Assembly: GCA_037443685.1 (NCBI GenBank)
Contig: JBBINX010000094.1
Location: 1-7,833, forward strand
Length of the DNA: 7,833 nucleotides
Source of the DNA: JAHJRJ01 sp037443685
GTDB lineage: Bacteria; Bacteroidota; Ignavibacteria; UBA10030; BY39
Reading direction: 5' to 3'
Shown here: in pieces, positions 5,855-7,833 of the stretch
Layout of the letters: each line of letters begins with the position of its first letter
How positions within the stretch are numbered: position 1 is the first letter of the stretch
The notes under the pieces: model-generated
Database searches by the model: none
Told to the model about the DNA's origin: nothing
The model's input: only the letters and a program-made list of their open reading frames with translations
Made by a program: the position numbers and the translations under genes

Positions 5855-6727
5855 TTATTTATATAAACTAACCAATCTCGGACTGAATTTAACGGCTACA
5901 AAAGCTGTTAAAATGCCTGCAACGCCATCCATAGCAAAATGGTAACGTCCGTACACAGTTGAAATATACAATAGAATTATGATCGGTAAAAGAATAAAAT
6001 AAATTTTACGGTTGTATTTGTAGAGCATAATCAACATGACTGTGCCGGCGGCGCAATGAGGACTCGGGAAATTTCCTCCGGGGTAATGCGCATTATTCCT
6101 GATCCACTCCCCAAACCAGGTAAATATTCCGCCCTTTAATGGAACAGTGTATAATTCAGGTTGGTGAAACAACGGTCCTGCGATTGGAAATATCAGAAAT
6201 CCGATATAACACAGAATATATGCAAGCATCAAATTCAGCCAGTAATCTTCTGCTCCACGAATTCCGGATTTCTGATAACAAAACAAAGCTACTAAAACAA
6301 TCAACGGAACGTACACTGTATAAGCGAACATCATCCCTTCTGTAAGTATAGGAAAAGTAATTTTCTGCAGGACAAGTGTGGACTCAATTCCTAACAGCCA
6401 AATATCAAAATTTACGAGATGGTGGTCCATCCACCCGTTCACAAAAATATGCTGTATGTATCGTATCTCGCTAAAAAGAAATCCGGTCGATGCGGCAATT
6501 AATACGCTTCGTGAAAATGTTTGCCAGAACAGGTGGGTCAATCGATTTATTATTGATGACAATAAGAAATAACCGATTGCACCCGCGATAAAAGTTGCGG
6601 CTATCGGTATCCAATTTACGACTTTCGATTGGAAGAATATCGTGAGGATAAAAAGCATTATTGTAAAACCTATTACTGATGTATCTAAAGTTTTAACGAT
6701 TGGTGAACGAAAAATATTGTTCTGCAT
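5855..6727 (-). CDS. PAP2-superfamily membrane phosphatase/phosphotransferase
   Basis: A 290-residue polytopic membrane protein with about six or more hydrophobic segments. The start is taken at the ATG at 6727, 17 bp after the upstream stop. A TTG at 6793 would extend the frame but would overlap the CPBP gene by 49 bp and add a polar, unlikely leader. PAP2-type active-site motifs are FPIAGPLF (180-187), PSPH with H224 (221-224) in place of the classical PSGH, and GRYHFAMD with R261, H263 and D267. The short R-x-H-xxx-D spacing and the PSxH form resemble the branch that includes inositol-phosphorylceramide synthase-like (Aur1-type) enzymes more than classical PgpB. Likely chemistry is removal or transfer of a phosphate or phospho-headgroup on a lipid at the non-cytoplasmic face. 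The substrate cannot be told from sequence. It sits between the CPBP and barrel genes in a compact run. Confidence 0.88.
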   Translation of the reverse strand: MQNNIFRSPIVKTLDTSVIGFTIMLFILTIFFQSKVVNWIPIAATFIAGAIGYFLLSSIINRLTHLFWQTFSRSVLIAASTGFLFSEIRYIQHIFVNGWMDHHLVNFDIWLLGIESTLVLQKITFPILTEGMMFAYTVYVPLIVLVALFCYQKSGIRGAEDYWLNLMLAYILCYIGFLIFPIAGPLFHQPELYTVPLKGGIFTWFGEWIRNNAHYPGGNFPSPHCAAGTVMLIMLYKYNRKIYFILLPIIILLYISTVYGRYHFAMDGVAGILTAFVAVKFSPRLVSLYK

Positions 6728-6744
6728 ATTATGTTTATCTTTAC

Positions 6745-7476
6745 TTATTTTGTGAGAACGATAAAGCCATCCATAGCAACGCCTATCAGCCAATGAAGCA
6801 AAAAGGGCCAGATGATTGAGCGTGTTTTTATTGCCATTGCTCCGAATAATATCCCTGCTGGAATCGACATCAGGATTTCACCAGGCGGATAACCGACATG
6901 CCATAAACACGATGCGATGGTTTGAACTAAAATCGCATTCCAGTCGCCGATGTGTTCCCTCAAACCGAAGAGCATAAATCCACGAAAGAAAAATTCCCAA
7001 GCAGTGTAATAAAATATACCGCGCATCAATTCGTGTCCCACAAAATTTAAGACTCCATCATGAGCAGCTTTTGCAAGCGGATAGAATTGATTGAAATCTT
7101 TTTGAAATGCTGCTGGCAGTAGTAATGCAAGTGCAATAACAGGGAATAAAACTATTACTGTCTTCCACCCCGTCCGCCAATCTCCGATTTGCAAACCGAA
7201 TGTTTTTAAATCTTCCTTCAGATAATATTTCATTAGGATGAATGGGATTATTCCCATTAGAATAAAAGCAGAGATAAAAAAGAAATTCACTGCGAACAAA
7301 TCGGCTGAGTCGTGAAGTGCGACTTTAGAGTAACTTCCGGTGGAATACATATCAAACATTCCAAGATAACGCTGCAGCGAAGGTATGATTGCACCCATAA
7401 GCAGAATTACAGTCGGCTTCATATCCGACTTCCTGTACAACTTCGGTTCACCAAAATAAACTGATTTTAAAGACAT
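6745..7476 (-). CDS. CPBP-family intramembrane protease homologue (non-canonical motifs)
   Basis: A 243-residue multi-pass membrane protein with hydrophobic segments near 20-36, 61-85, 105-121, 143-170, 182-193, 202-217 and 220-241. The family includes the CAAX-prenyl protease Rce1 and bacterial bacteriocin-immunity proteins. Motif 1 is WEFFFRG (160-166), where the usual EExxxR has Trp in place of the first Glu (E161 and R165 kept). Motif 2 is H193 in LWHVGYPPGE, and motif 3 is H228 in LLHWLIGVAMD, where the residue four after His is Gly rather than Asn/Asp, with D236 further on. The PPGE and HW...MD pattern looks like a coherent subfamily rather than random decay. Proteolytic activity is therefore uncertain. 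The ATG at 7476 lies 9 bp after the epimerase stop and the next gene starts 17 bp after this one, indicating an operon. The context suggests an envelope role; substrate unknown. Confidence 0.88.
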   Translation of the reverse strand: MSLKSVYFGEPKLYRKSDMKPTVILLMGAIIPSLQRYLGMFDMYSTGSYSKVALHDSADLFAVNFFFISAFILMGIIPFILMKYYLKEDLKTFGLQIGDWRTGWKTVIVLFPVIALALLLPAAFQKDFNQFYPLAKAAHDGVLNFVGHELMRGIFYYTAWEFFFRGFMLFGLREHIGDWNAILVQTIASCLWHVGYPPGEILMSIPAGILFGAMAIKTRSIIWPFLLHWLIGVAMDGFIVLTK

Positions 7477-7485
7477 AGTTTATAC

Positions 7486-7833
7486 CTATTTTTTATTTAA
7501 CCAATCTATTGTTTGTTTAATCGCTTTTCTAAAAGGTGTAACCTCATATCCCAACTCTGTTTCTGCTTTATGATTTGAGTACGACCAATCGAGTGCAAAT
7601 GTCTCGACCCATTCTGGGGTAATAAGCGGATACGCCTTGAATATTTTTGCTTTCAATTGTTCAATCTTACCGAATAATATTGCAAGTTGGTATGGAATTC
7701 TGAAAATAATATATTTCTTTCCACTAACTTCTGAAATTACCCGGAAGAATTCATTATACGATACGTTGTCACCGCCTAAAATATATTTTTCCCCAATTTT
7801 ACCTTTCTCCATCGCAAGGAGATAACCCTTTAC
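7486..7833 (-). CDS. NAD-dependent epimerase/reductase (extended SDR), C-terminal part
   Basis: Only the last 115 residues are inside the window; the frame is open through the right edge, so the NAD-binding Rossmann half and catalytic YxxxK lie outside. The visible start VKGYLLAMEKGKIGEKYILG and GGDNVSYNEFF match the segment that follows the catalytic core in extended SDR enzymes of the dihydroflavonol-4-reductase / HpnA (hopanoid-associated sugar epimerase) type. The C-terminal part, LDWSYSNHKAETELGYEVTPFRKAIKQTIDWL, is the usual substrate-side tail with a D-x-S-x-A/H-x-ELG-like pattern. It would act in the cytoplasm on a nucleotide sugar or similar carbonyl/hydroxyl substrate using NAD(P). 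It is the first visible gene of the minus-strand run and ends 9 bp before the CPBP start. An internal ATG at 7812 is not a real start because the family similarity continues upstream of it. Exact substrate undetermined. Confidence 0.85.
   Translation of the reverse strand, partial: VKGYLLAMEKGKIGEKYILGGDNVSYNEFFRVISEVSGKKYIIFRIPYQLAILFGKIEQLKAKIFKAYPLITPEWVETFALDWSYSNHKAETELGYEVTPFRKAIKQTIDWLNKK

Noticed and set aside
6728..6793. Upstream TTG start extending the PAP2 protein by 22 residues
   Set aside because: It would overlap the CPBP gene by 49 bp and add a polar leader; the ATG at 6727 fits the operon spacing.
1..7833. tRNA, rRNA, CRISPR array, insertion sequence or phage-defence locus
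   Set aside because: No cloverleaf, direct-repeat array, transposase or terminal repeats seen; the genes present are signalling and envelope types.

Overview
The window is AT-rich bacterial DNA from a Gram-negative organism. The Gram-negative call rests on an outer-membrane beta-barrel gene whose product ends in phenylalanine. Most genes start without a clear Shine-Dalgarno sequence. Together with the gene types (Hanks-type kinase beside a SpoIIE-type phosphatase, YgiQ, a rhomboid with a C-terminal helical tail), this suggests the Bacteroidota/Ignavibacteriota-Chlorobi side of the FCB group. That placement is inference, not a proven assignment.

Layout. Bases 1-1051 (minus) hold the N-terminal 350 residues of a membrane-anchored serine/threonine protein kinase that runs off the left edge. 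Its gene is richer in G+C than its neighbours and carries two kinds of palindromic repeat inside the reading frame. Upstream on the same strand (1160-2452) is a GAF-SpoIIE/RsbU-type protein phosphatase with a good sigma70-like promoter at 2505-2533. Divergent from it (2569-4257, plus) is a YgiQ-family radical SAM protein. It converges with a rhomboid intramembrane protease (4271-5020, minus), leaving only 13 bp between the two stop codons.

The right half is a minus-strand run of tightly packed genes, read from the right edge leftwards. It begins with the C-terminal end of an NAD-dependent epimerase/reductase (7486-7833), followed by a CPBP-type membrane protease homologue (6745-7476). Next come a PAP2-type membrane phosphatase/phosphotransferase (5855-6727) and an outer-membrane beta-barrel protein split by an apparent one-base deletion (5103-5839). 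Gaps of 9-17 bp between these genes suggest one transcript, with the rhomboid possibly at its end after an 82-bp gap.

Two themes emerge. The left side is a reversible Ser/Thr phosphorylation pair, in which a stimulus-sensing phosphatase and a transmembrane kinase sit next to each other. The right side is an envelope set of membrane-lipid and membrane-protein enzymes plus a barrel protein. No RNA gene, CRISPR array, insertion sequence or wholly new system is evident. The most unusual items are the in-frame palindromic repeats in the kinase gene, the broken barrel gene, and the non-canonical active-site motifs of the CPBP protein.
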